NCBI GenBank assembly: GCA_963920705.1
Contig: CAWUCO010000262.1
Span: 1 to 64,000 of the forward strand
Origin: Odiellus spinosus
Taxonomy: Eukaryota > Arthropoda > Arachnida > Opiliones > Phalangiidae
Reading direction: 5' to 3'
DNA length: 64,000 nucleotides
Positions within the stretch are counted from its first letter, which is position 1; the number at the start of each line of letters is the position of its first letter. Below, one piece after another: positions 1 to 9,540 of the stretch. A program made the position numbers and the translations under genes. Below the pieces are notes generated by a model that was given only the letters and a program-made list of their open reading frames with translations, ran no database searches and was not told the DNA's origin.

Positions 1-30
1 ATTGGTTAAAATTAAGCAAAAACGCTTAAA

Positions 31-49
31 AATCCAAGATTATTGGATT
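31..49. other. Conserved 19-bp dyad in S2
   Basis: The S2 centre contains AATCCAA-GATTA-TTGGATT, a perfect 7-bp inverted repeat around a 5-bp centre. It is present in nearly every copy in either orientation. I noticed few disruptions (AATCATGGATT near 26014, AATTATCTTGG near 29071, ATTAATGGATT near 47469, TGAGTCC near 57391, AAACTTGG near 57784, and ATAAAAGATTATTGG near 54352). Its size and symmetry would suit a dimeric DNA-binding protein, but no known site is recognised. Confidence 0.6.
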
Positions 50-86
50 CAAATGGACACAAAACTTTTGAATTTTAAGCGATTTA

Positions 87-196
87 GACAAAATTAAGAC
101 CACTCGAAAGAGCAAATATTGGTCTATCTAAAAAACAAGAGTTTTGGAAAATCCGTTGAAAAACATGGAAAATATGGACAATTCAAAAAACATCTA
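87..196 (+). repeat. Y arm of the satellite monomer
   Basis: This ~110-bp arm starts GACAAAATTAAGACCACTCG and ends at the S1 border. Diagnostic sites are ACTCGAAAGA, a 15-bp near-dyad (GAGC or GACC ... GGTC or GCTC), TATCTAAAAAACAA and GTTTTGGAAAATCC. Y always joins the S2 end carrying TTTTAAGCGATTTA. The part nearest S1 (GTTGAAAAACATGG or ACAAGAAAAATATGG) is shared with X and shows frequent swaps, whereas the outer 60 bp separates X from Y cleanly. Confidence 0.88.
130..172. other. Helically phased A-tracts in the arm
   Basis: A-tracts begin at 130, 148, 159 and 169, so the last three are spaced 11 and 10 bp, about one helical turn. In S2, A5 tracts start at 18 and 28, and short A runs start at 51 and 61. 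Spacing of this kind is known to give intrinsically curved DNA; curvature here is inferred, not measured. The pattern is present in essentially every monomer. Confidence 0.6.
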
Positions 197-469
197 ATAT
201 CAAAAAGCGAATTTTTAAAATCTGAAATTTGACTATTTTGATATTGTATGATTTCTTGAATTGGCCATATTTTTCTTGTTTTTGAACGGATTTTCCAAAA
301 CTATTGTTTTTTAGATAGACCAAAATTTGGTCTTTCGAGTGGTCTTAATTTTGTCTAAATCGCTTAAAAATCAAAAGTTTTGTGTCCATTTGAATCCAAT
401 AATCTTGGATTTTTAAGCGTTTTTGCTTAATTTTAACCAATTTTATATTTGTCACAATTTTGCAATTTA

Positions 470-580
470 GACAAAACCAAAGTCATTCGAAAGAGCAATT
501 AATGGACAGTCTAAATAATAAGAGTTTTCAAAAATCCGTTGAAAAACAAGAAAAATATGGCCAATTCAAGAAATCATACA
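470..580 (+). repeat. X arm of the satellite monomer
   Basis: This ~110-bp arm starts GACAAAACCAAAGTCATTCG and ends at the S1 border. Its diagnostic sites are ATTCGAAAGAG, CAATTAATGGACAGTC, TAATAAGAG and GTTTTCAAAAATCC. X always joins the S2 end that carries GCAAAATTGTGAC (or GCCAAAACGTGAC). It appears inverted (X') to the left of every forward S2 and direct to the right of every reverse S2. It aligns to the Y arm without gaps at about 78% identity (24 differences in 109 by hand), so X and Y are diverged copies of one ancestral arm. Confidence 0.88.
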
Positions 581-628
581 ATATCAAAATAGTCAAATTT
601 CAGATTTTAAAAATTCGCTTTTTGATAT
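581..628 (-). repeat. S1 spacer, 48 bp, reverse orientation (invertible)
   Basis: S1 is the 48-bp segment between the inner ends of two facing arms. It begins ATATCAAAA and ends TTTTGATAT, a perfect 9-bp terminal inverted repeat. In between it is asymmetric (one side AGTCAAATTTCAG, the other AAATTCGC), so its orientation can be read. By hand scoring it appears 84 times in the forward form (as at 197-244) and 83 times in this reverse form. Its immediate flanks travel with it. Forward S1 has ACATCTA on the left and TATGATTTC on the right; reverse S1 has GAAATCATA and TAGATGTTTT. Confidence 0.87.
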
Positions 629-737
629 TAGATGTTTTTTGAATTGGCCATATTTTTCTTGTTTTTCAACGGATTTTCCAAAACTATTGTTTTTTAGATA
701 GCCCAAAATTTGGTCTTTCGAGTGGTCTTAATTTTGT

Positions 738-852
738 CTAAATCGCTTAAAAATCAAAAGTTTTGTGTCCATTTGAATCCAATAATCTTGGATTTTTAAG
801 CGTTTTTGCTTAATTTTAACCAATTTTATATTTGTCACAATTTTGCAATTTA
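738..852 (-). repeat. S2 spacer, ~115 bp, reverse orientation (invertible)
   Basis: S2 is the ~115-bp segment between the outer arm ends. From the Y side it reads TAAATCGCTTAAAA, TTTTGTGTCCATTTG, a 19-bp dyad, TTTTTAAGCGTTTTTGC, TTAATTTTAACCAATTTTA, and ends CACAATTTTGCAATTTA at X. It occurs in both orientations (about 75 forward, 93 reverse by eye). A common two-state site near the Y end reads GAATTTTAAGCG or GATTTTTAAGCG; the second state makes a perfect internal inverted repeat. Confidence 0.88.
744..802. repeat. 12-bp perfect inverted repeat inside S2
   Basis: CGCTTAAAAATC (744-755) and GATTTTTAAGCG (791-802) are exact reverse complements separated by 35 bp. They enclose the conserved dyad. 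About half the S2 copies instead carry one mismatch (AATTTTAAGCG or CGCTTAAAATTC). S2 is therefore itself a small stem-loop nested inside the larger arm palindrome. Confidence 0.7.
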
Positions 853-1531
853 GACAAAACAAAGTCATTCGAAAGAGCAATTAATGGACAGTTTAAATAA
901 TAAGAGTTTTCAAAAATCCGTTGAAAAACAAGAAAAATATGGCCAATTCAAGAAATCATAGAATATCAAAATAGTCAAATTTCAGATTTTCAAAATTCGC
1001 TTTTTGATATTAGATGTTTTTTGAATTGTCCATATTTTCCATGTTTTTCAACGGATTTTCCAAAACTCTTGATTTTCAGATAGACCAATATTTGCTCTTT
1101 CGAGTGGTCTTAATTTTGTCTAAATCGTATAAAAATCAAAAGTTTTGTGTCCATTTGAATCCAATAATCTTGGATTTTTAAGCGTTTTTGCTTAATTTTA
1201 ACCAATTTTATATTTGTCACAATTTTGCAATTTAGACAAAAACAAAGTCATTCGAAAGAGCAATTAATGGACAGTCTTAATAATAAGAGTTTTCAAAAAT
1301 CCGTTGAAAAACAAGAAAAATATGGCCAATTCAAAAAACATCTAATATCAAAAAGCGAATTTTGAAAATCTGAAATTTGACTATTTTGATATTCTATGAT
1401 TTCTTGAATTGTCCACATTTTTCTTGTTTTTCAACGGATTTTTGAAAACTCTTATTATTTAGACTGTCCATTAATTGCTCTTTCGAATGACTTTGGTTTT
1501 GTCTAAATTGCAAAATTGTGACAAATATAAA

Positions 1532-2940
1532 ATTGGTTATAATTAAGCAAAAACGCTTAAAAATCCAAGATTATTGGATTCAAATGGACACAAAACTTTT
1601 GAATTTTAAGCGATTTAGACAAAATTAAGACCACTCGAAAGACCAAATTTTGGTCTATCTAAAAAACAAGAGTTTTGGAAAATCCGTTGAAAAACATGGA
1701 AAATATGGACAATTCAAAAAACATCTAATATCAAAAAGCGAATTTTGAAAATCTGAAATTTGACTATTTTGATATTCTATGATTTCTTGAATTGGCCATA
1801 TTTTTCTTGTTTTTCAACGGATTTTCCAAAACTATTGTTTTTTAGATAGACCAAAATTTGGTCTTTCGAGTGGTCTTAATTTTGTCTAAATCGCTTAAAA
1901 TTCAAAAGTTTTGTGTCCATTTGAATCCAATAATCTTGGATTTTTAAGCGTTTTTGCTTAATTTTAACCAATTTTATATTTGTCACAATTTTGCAATTTA
2001 GACAAAACCAAAGTCATTCGAAAGAGCAATTAATGGACAGTCTAAATAATAAGAGTTTTCAAAAATCCGTTGAAAAACAAGAAAAATATGGCCAATTCAA
2101 GAAATCATACAATATCAAAATAGTCAAATTTCAGATTTTAAAAATTCGCTTTTTGATATTAGATGTTTTTTGAATTGGCCATATTTTTCTTGTTTTTCAA
2201 CGGATTTTCCAAAACTATTGTTTTTTAGATAGACCAAAATTTGGTCTTTCGAGTGGTCTTAATTTTGTCTAAATCGCTTAAAAATCAAAAGTTTTGTGTC
2301 CATTTGAATCCAATAATCTTGGATTTTTAAGCGTTTTTGCTTAATTTTAACCAATTTTATATTTGTCACAATTTTGCAATTTAGACAAAACAAAGTCATT
2401 CGAAAGAGCAATTAATGGACAGTTTAAATAATAAGAGTTTTCAAAAATCCGTTGAAAAACAAGAAAAATATGGCCAATTCAAGAAATCATAGAATATCAA
2501 AATAGTCAAATTTCAGATTTTCAAAATTCGCTTTTTGATATTAGATGTTTTTTGAATTGTCCATATTTTCCATGTTTTTCAACGGATTTTCCAAAACTCT
2601 TGATTTTCAGATAGACCAATATTTGCTCTTTCGAGTGGTCTTAATTTTGTCTAAATCGTATAAAAATCAAAAGTTTTGTGTCCATTTGAATCCAATAATC
2701 TTGGATTTTTAAGCGTTTTTGCTTAATTTTAACCAATTTTATATTTGTCACAATTTTGCAATTTAGACAAAAACAAAGTCATTCGAAAGAGCAATTAATG
2801 GACAGTCTTAATAATAAGAGTTTTCAAAAATCCGTTGAAAAACAAGAAAAATATGGCCAATTCAAAAAACATCTAATATCAAAAAGCGAATTTTGAAAAT
2901 CTGAAATTTGACTATTTTGATATTCTATGATTTCTTGAAT
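1532..2940. repeat. 4-monomer higher-order repeat, copy 2
   Basis: This is the second copy of the 1,531-bp unit. Similarity to copy 1 breaks just after 2935, where TTGGCCATATT here stands against TTGTCCACATT at 1405. The block then runs into another forward S2 near 3064, which is not followed by the same order of units. Confidence 0.83.
1641..1655. other. Y-arm 15-bp dyad, GACC/GGTC form
   Basis: GACCAAATTTTGGTC is a perfect 7-bp palindrome around one central base. It recurs in many Y arms, for example 3171-3185 and 36821-36835, and as its complement in inverted Y arms. Alternative forms at the same place are the mixed GAGCAAATATTGGTC (as at 110-124) and the GAGC/GCTC form described at 30315. 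Confidence 0.65.
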
Positions 2941-5900
2941 TGGCCATATTTTTCTTGTTTTTCAACGGATTTTTGAAAACTCTTATTATTTAGACTGTCC
3001 ATTAATTGCTCTTTCGAATGACTTTGGTTTTGTCTAAATTGCCAAAACGTGACAAATATTAAATTGGTTAAAATTAAGCAAAAACGCTTAAAAATCCAAG
3101 ATTATTGGATTCAAATGGACACAAAACTTTTGAATTTTAAGCGATTTAGACAAAATTAAGACCACTCGAAAGACCAAATTTTGGTCTATCTAAAAAACAA
3201 TAGTTTTGGAAAATCCGTTGAAAAACAAGAAAAATATGGCCAATTCAAGAAATCATAGAATATCAAAATAGTCAAATTTCAGATTTTCAAAATTCGCTTT
3301 TTGATATTAGATGTTTTTTGAATTGTCAATATTTTCCATGTTTTTCAACTGATTTTCCAAAACTCTTGTTTTTTAGATAGATCAATATTTGCTCTTTCGA
3401 GTGGTCTTAATTTTGTCTAAATCGCTTAAAAATCAAAAGTTTTGTGTCCATTTGAATCCAATAATCTTGGAATTTTAAGCGTTTTTGCTTAATTTTAACC
3501 AATTTTATATTTGTCACAATTTTGCAATTTAGACAAAACCAAAGTCATTCGAAAGAGCAATTAATGGACAGTTTAAATAATAAGAGTTTTCAAAAATCCG
3601 TTGAAAAACATGGAAAATATGGCCAATTCAAGAAATCATAGAATATCAAAATAGTCAAATTTCAGATTTTCAAAATTCGCTTTTTGATATTAGATGTTTT
3701 TTGAATTGTCCATATTTTCCATGTTTTTCAACGGATTTTCCAAAACTCTTGTTTTTTAGATAGACCAAAATTTGGTCTTTCGAGTGGTCTTAATTTTGTC
3801 TAAATCGCTTAAAAATGAAAAGTTTTGTGTCCATTTGAATCCAGTAATCTTGGATTTTTAAGCGTTTTTGCTTAATTTTAACCAATTTTATATTTGTCAC
3901 AATTTTGCAATTTAGACAAAACCAAAGTCATTCGAAAGAGCAATTAATGGACAGTTTAAATAATAAGAGTTTTCAAAAATCCGTTGAAAAACATGGAAAA
4001 TATGGACAATTCAAAAAACATCTAATATCAAAAAGCGAATTTTGAAAATCTGAAATTTGACTATTTTGATATTCTATGATTTCTTGAATTGGCCATATTT
4101 TTCTTGTTTTTCAACGGATTTTTGAAAACTCTTATTATTTAGACTGTCCATTAATTGCTCTTTCGAATGACTTTGGTTTTGTCTAAATTGCAAAATTGTG
4201 ACAAATATAAAATTGGTTAAAATTAAGCAAAAACGCATAAAAATCCAAGATTATTGGATTCAAATGGACACAAAACTTTTGAATTTTAAGCGATTTAGAC
4301 AAAATTAAGACCACTCGAAAGACCAAATTTTGGTCAATCTAAAAAACAATAGTTTTGGAAAATCCGTTGAAAAACAAGAAAAATATGGCCAATTCAAGAA
4401 ATCATAGAATATCAAAATAGTCAAATTTCAGATTTTCAAAATTCGCTTTTTGATATTAGATGTTTTTTGAATTGTCCATATTTTCCATGTTTTTCAACGG
4501 ATTTTCCAAAACTCTTGATTTTCAGATAGACCAATATTTGCTCTTTCGAGTGGTCTTAATTTTGTCTAAATCGCTTAAAAATCAAAAGTTTTGTGTCCAT
4601 TTGAATCCAATAATCTTGGATTTTTAAGCGTTTTTGCTTAATTTTAACCAATTTTATATTTGTCACAATTTTGCAATTTAGACAAAACCAAAGTCATTCG
4701 AAAGAGCAATTAATGGACAGTTTAAATAATAAGAGTTTTCAAAAATCCGTTGAAAAACATGGAAAATATGGACAGTTCAAAAAACATCTAATATCAAAAA
4801 GCGAATTTTGAAAATCTGAAATTTGACTATTTTGATATTCTATGATTTCTTGAATTGGCCATATTTTTCTTGTTTTTCAACGGATTTTTGAAAACTCTTA
4901 TTATTTAGACTGTCCATTAATTGCTCTTTCGAATGACTTTGGTTTTGTCTAAATTGCAAAATTGTGACAAATATAAAATTGGTTAAAATTAAGCAAAAAC
5001 GCTTAAAAATCCAAGATTATTGGATTAAAATGGACACAAAACTTTTGAATTTTAAGCGATTTAGACAAAATTAAGACCACTCGAAAGACCAAATTTTGGT
5101 CTATCTAAAAAACAATAGTTTTGGAAAATCCGTTGAAAAACAAGAAAAATATGGCCAATTCAAGAAATCATAGAATATCAAAATAGTCAAATTTCAGATT
5201 TTCAAAATTCGCTTTTTGATATTAGATGTTTTTTGAATTGTCCATATTTTCCATGTTTTTCAACGGATTTTCCAAAACTCTTGATTTTCAGATAGAAAAA
5301 TATTTGCTCTTTCGAGTGGTCATAATTTTGTCTAAATCGCTTAAAAATCAAAAGTTTTGTGTCCATTTGAATCCAATAATCTTGGATTTTTAAGCGTTTT
5401 TGCTTAATTTTAACCAATTTTATATTTGTCACAATTTTGCAATTTAGACAAAAACAAAGTCATTCGAAAGAGCAATTAATGGACAGTCTTAATAATAAGA
5501 GTTTTCAAAAATCCGTTGAAAAACAAGAAAAATATGGCCAATTCAAAAAACATCTAATATCAAAAAGCGAATTTTGAAAATCTGAAATTTGACTATTTTG
5601 ATATTCTATGATTTCTTGAATTGTCCACATTTTTCTTGTTTTTCAACGGATTTTTGAAAACTCTTATTATTTAGACTGTCCATTAATTGCTCTTTCGAAT
5701 GACTTTGGTTTTGTCTAAATTGCAAAATTGTGACAAATATAAAATTGGTTAAAATTAAGCAAAAACGCTTAAAAATCCAAGATTATTGGATTCAAATGGA
5801 CACAAAACTTTTGAATTTTAAGCGATTTAGACAAAATTGAGACCACTCGAAAGAGAAAATATTGGTCTATCTAAAAAACAAGAGTTTTGGAAAATCCGTT

Positions 5901-6880
5901 GAAAACATGGAAAATATGGACAATTCAAAAAACATCTAATATCAAAAAGCGAATTTTTAAAATCTGAAATTTGACTATTTTGAAATTGTATGATTTCTTG
6001 AATTGGCCATATTTTTCTTGTTTTTCAACGGATTTTCCAAAACTATTGTTTTTTAGATAGACCAAAATTTGGTCTTTCGAGTGGTCCTAATTTTGTCTAA
6101 ATCGCTTAAAATTCAAAAGTTTTGTGTCCATTTGAATCCAATAATCTTGGATTTTTAAGCGTTTTTGCTTAATTTTAACCAATTTTATATTTGTCACAAT
6201 TTTGCAATTTAGACAAAACCAAAGTCATTCTAAAGAGCAATTAATGGACAGTCTAAATAATAAGAGTTTTCAAAAATCAGTTGAAAAACAAGAAAAATAT
6301 GGCCAATTCAAGAAATCATAGAATATCAAAATAGTCAAATTTCAGATTTTCAAAATTCGCTTTTTGATATTAGATGTTTTTTGAATTGTCCATATTTTCC
6401 ATGTTTTTCAACGGATTTTTGAAAACTCTTATTATTTAAACTGTCCATTAATTGCTCTTTCGAATGACTTTGGTTTTGTCTAAATTGCAAAATTGTGACA
6501 AATATAAAATTGGTTAAAATAAAGCAAAAACGCTTAAAAATCCAAGATTATTGGATTCAAATGGACACAAAACTTTTGATTTTTAAGCGATTTAGACAAA
6601 ATTAAGACCACTCGAAAGAGCAAATATTGGTCTATCTAAAAAACAAGAGTTTTGGAAAATCCGTTGAAAAACATGGAAAATATGGACAATTCAAAAAACA
6701 TCTAATATCAAAAAGCGAATTTTGAAAATCTGAAATTTGACTATTTTGATATTGTACGATTTCTTGAATTGGCCATATTTTTCTTGTTTTTCAACGGATT
6801 TTCCAAAACTATTGTTTTTTAGATAGACCAAAATTTGGTCTTTCGAGTGGTCTTAATTTTGTCTAAATCGCTTAAAATTC
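2941..6880. repeat. Mixed-orientation segment
   Basis: There are ten S2 copies from about 3,060 to 6,510, with order F,R,R,F,R,F,R,F,R,F. Several F-S1R-R-S1F inverted dimers (~766 bp) lie between about 4,200 and 5,740. A Y arm with the unusual GATAGAAAAATATTTGC lies at 5294-5310. No clean tandem higher-order copy was noticed. No gene. Confidence 0.7.
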
Positions 6881-9540
6881 AAAAGATTTGTGTCCATTTG
6901 AATCCAATAATCTTGGATTTTTAAGCGTTTTTGCTTAATTTTAACCAATTTTATATTTGTCACGTTTTGGCAATTTAGACAAAACCAAAGTCATTCGAAA
7001 GAGCAATTATTGGACAGTCTAAATAATAAGAGTTTTCAATAATCCGTTGAAAAACAAGAAAAATATGGCCAATTCAAGAAATCATAGAATATCAAAATAG
7101 TCAAATTTCAGATTTTCAAAATTCGCTTTTTGATATTAGATGTTTTTTGAATTGTCCATATTTTCCATGTTTTTCAACGGATTTTCCAAAACTCTTGTTT
7201 TTTAGATAGACCAAAATTTGGTCTTTCGAGTGGTCTTAATTTTGTCTAAATCGCTTAAAAATCAAAAGTTTTGTGTCCATTTGAATCCAATAATCTTGGA
7301 TTTTTAAGCGTTTTTGCTTAATTTTAACCAATTTTATATTTGTCACAATTTTGCAATTTAGACAAAACAAAGTCATTCGAAAGAGCAATTAATGGACAGT
7401 TTAAATAATAAGAGTTTTCAAAAATCCGTTGAAAAACATGGAAAATATGGACAATTCAAAAAACATCTAATATCAAAAAGCGAATTTTGAAAATCTGAAA
7501 TTTGACTATTTTGATATTGTATGATTTCTTGAATTGGCCATATTTTTCTTGTTTTTCAACGGATTTTCCAAAACTATTGTTTTTTAGATAGACCAAAATT
7601 TGGTCTTTCGAGTGGTCTTAATTTTGTCTAAATCGCTTAAAATTCAAAAGTTTTGTGTCCATTTGAATCCAATAATCTTGGATTTTTAAGCGTTTTGCTT
7701 AATTTTAACCAATTTTATATTTGTCACAATTTTGCAATTTAGACAAAACCAAAGTCATTCGAAAGAGCAATTAATGGACAGTCTAAATAATAAGTGTTTT
7801 CAAAAATCCGTTGAAAAACAAGAAAAATATGGCCAATTCAAGAAATCATAGAATATCAAAATAGTCAAATTTCAGATTTTCAAAATTCGCTTTTTGATAT
7901 TAGATGTTTTTTGAATTGTCCATATTTTCCATGTTTTTCAACTGATTTTCCAAAACTCTTGTTTTTTAGATAGATCAATATTTGCTCTTTCGAGTGGTCT
8001 TAATTTTGTCTAAATCGCTTAAAAATCAAAAGTTTTGTGTCCATTTGAATCCAATAATCTTGGATTTTTAAGCGTTTTTGCTTAATTTTAACCATTTTTA
8101 TATTTGTCACAATTTTGCAATTTAGACAAAACCAAAGTCATTCGAAAGAGCAATTAATGGACAGTCTAAATAATAAGAGTTTTCAAAAATCCGTTGAAAA
8201 ACATGGAAAATATGGCCAATTCAAGAAATCATAGAATATCAAAATAGTCAAATTTCAGATTTTCAAAATTCGCTTTTTGATATTAGATGTTTTTTGAATT
8301 GTCCATATTTTCCATGTTTTTCAACGGATTTTCCAAAACTCTTGTTTTTTAGATAGACCAAAATTTGGTCTTTCGAGTAGTCTTAATTTTGTCTAAATCG
8401 CTTAAAAATCAAAAGTTTTGTGTCCATTTGAATCCAATAATCTTGGATTTTTAAACGTTTTTGCTTAATTTTAACCAATTTTATATTTGTCACAATTTTG
8501 CAATTTAGACAAAACCAAAGTCATTCGAAAGAGCAATTAATGGACAGTTTAAATAATAAGAGTTTTCAAAAATCCGTTGAAAAACATGGAAAATATGGAC
8601 AATTCAAAAAACATCTAATATCAAAAAGCGAATTTTGAAAATCTGAAATTTGACTATTTTGATATTGTATGATTTCTTGAATTGGCCATATTTTTCTTGT
8701 TTTTCAACGGATTTTCCAAAACTATTGTTTTTTAGATAGACCAAAATTTGGTCTTTCGAGTGGTCTTAATTTTGTCTAAATCGCTTAAAATTCAAAAGTT
8801 TTGTGTCCATTTGAATCCAATAATCTTGGATTTTTAAGCGTTTTTGCTTAATTTTAACCAATTTTATATTTGTCACGTTTTGGCAATTTAGACAAAACCA
8901 AAGTCATTCGAAAGAGCGATTAATGGACAGTCTAAATAATAAGAGTTTTCAAAAATCCGTTGAAAAACAAGAAAAATATGGCCAATTCAAGAAATCATAG
9001 AATATCAAAATAGTCAAATTTCAGATTTTCAAAATTCGCTTTTTGATATTAGATGTTTTTTGAATTGTCCATATTTTCCATGTTTTTCAACGGATTTTCC
9101 AAAACTCTTGTTTTTTAGATAGAGCAATATTTGCTCTTTCGAGTGGTCTTAATTTTGTCTAAATCGCTTAAAAATCAAAAGTTTTGTGTCCATTTGAATT
9201 CAATAATCTTGGATTTTTAAGCGTTTTTGCTTAATTTTAACCAATTTTATATTTGTCACAATTTTGCAATTTAGACAAAACCAAAGTCATTCGAAAGAGC
9301 AATTAATGGACAGTTTAAATAATAAGAGTTTTCAAAAATCCGTTGAAAAACATGGAAAATATGGACAATTCAAAAAACATCTAATATCAAAAAGCGAATT
9401 TTGAAAATCTGAAATTTGACTATTTTGATATTCTATGATTTCTTGAATTGGCCATATTTTTCTTGTTTTTCAACGGATTTTTGAAAACTCTTATTATTTA
9501 GACTGTCCATTAATTGCTCCTTCGAATGACTTTGGTTTTG
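6881..9540 (-). repeat. Head-to-tail run, S2 reverse (7 monomers)
   Basis: S2 copies near 6,890, 7,270, 7,650, 8,035, 8,415, 8,800 and 9,180 are all reverse, while S1 between them reads R,F,R,R,F,R,F. S1 therefore flips without S2 flipping. The GTCACGTTTTGGCAA variant of the S2-X border occurs near 6,959 and 8,873. No gene. Confidence 0.75.

Larger units (their letters stand above)
1..441. repeat. Long palindrome: S2-Y / S1 / Y'-S2 inverted repeat
   Basis: Bases 1-196 (part of S2-F plus Y) are the near-exact reverse complement of 245-441 (Y' plus S2-R), with the 48-bp S1 as the loop at 197-244. Differences include AGCAAATATT against ACCAAATTTT, CATGG against CAAGA, and AATTTT against ATTTTT. 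This is a worked example of the structure at every F-to-R switch of S2. At R-to-F switches the corresponding palindrome uses X and X'. Confidence 0.88.
470..852 (-). repeat. Reference monomer (383 bp): X arm, S1-R, inverted Y arm, S2-R
   Basis: This is one complete unit used to define the parts. It consists of an X arm (470-580), the S1 spacer in reverse orientation (581-628), an inverted Y arm (629-737) and the S2 spacer in reverse orientation (738-852). The next unit begins with the same GACAAAAC at 853. Strand is given relative to the S2 orientation at position 1, which I call forward. The four parts add to 111+48+109+115 = 383 bp, matching the array period. Confidence 0.9.
1..1531. repeat. 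4-monomer higher-order repeat, copy 1 (1,531 bp)
   Basis: This block matches 1532-2940 at an offset of 1,531 bp. S2 order is F,R,R,R and S1 order is F,R,R,F. Shared private marks include AAATCGTATAAAAATC (1124 and 2655), CAGTCTTAATAATAAG (1272 and 2803) and an identical stretch 460-642 / 1991-2173. The first ~440 bp are more diverged (GAGCAAATATT against GACCAAATTTT, and two changes around S1). Confidence 0.85.

Noticed and set aside
130..172. CENP-B box in ATCCGTTGAAAAACATGG
   Set aside because: It resembles the TTCGTTGGAA part of the box, but only about five of nine essential positions fit and the CGGG end is missing.
197..244. Site-specific invertase (recombinase) recognition sites at the S1 ends
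   Set aside because: ATATCAAAA/TTTTGATAT is only a 9-bp AT-rich inverted repeat, and no recombinase gene is present. Homologous recombination through the 110-bp arms explains inversion without it.
1..441. Foldback transposon or MITE with long terminal inverted repeats
   Set aside because: The inverted arms look like terminal repeats, but units are joined head to tail or head to head with no target-site duplications, no outside flank and no discrete ends. An origin from such an element remains possible but cannot be shown.
460..642. Open frame of 60 codons, repeated at 1991-2173 and 50568-50750
   Set aside because: It lies wholly across the X arm and S1, starts with TTG rather than ATG, ends where S1-R ends, and is closed by stops in most other copies (for example AAATCATAG). 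Identity between copies is due to the satellite, not to coding constraint.
5202..5432. Minus-strand open frame of 76 codons
   Set aside because: It is the longest open frame in the window but starts at GTG inside S2 and depends on a local change (GATAGAAAAATATTTGC). Equivalent frames in neighbouring monomers are closed. No domain is recognisable.
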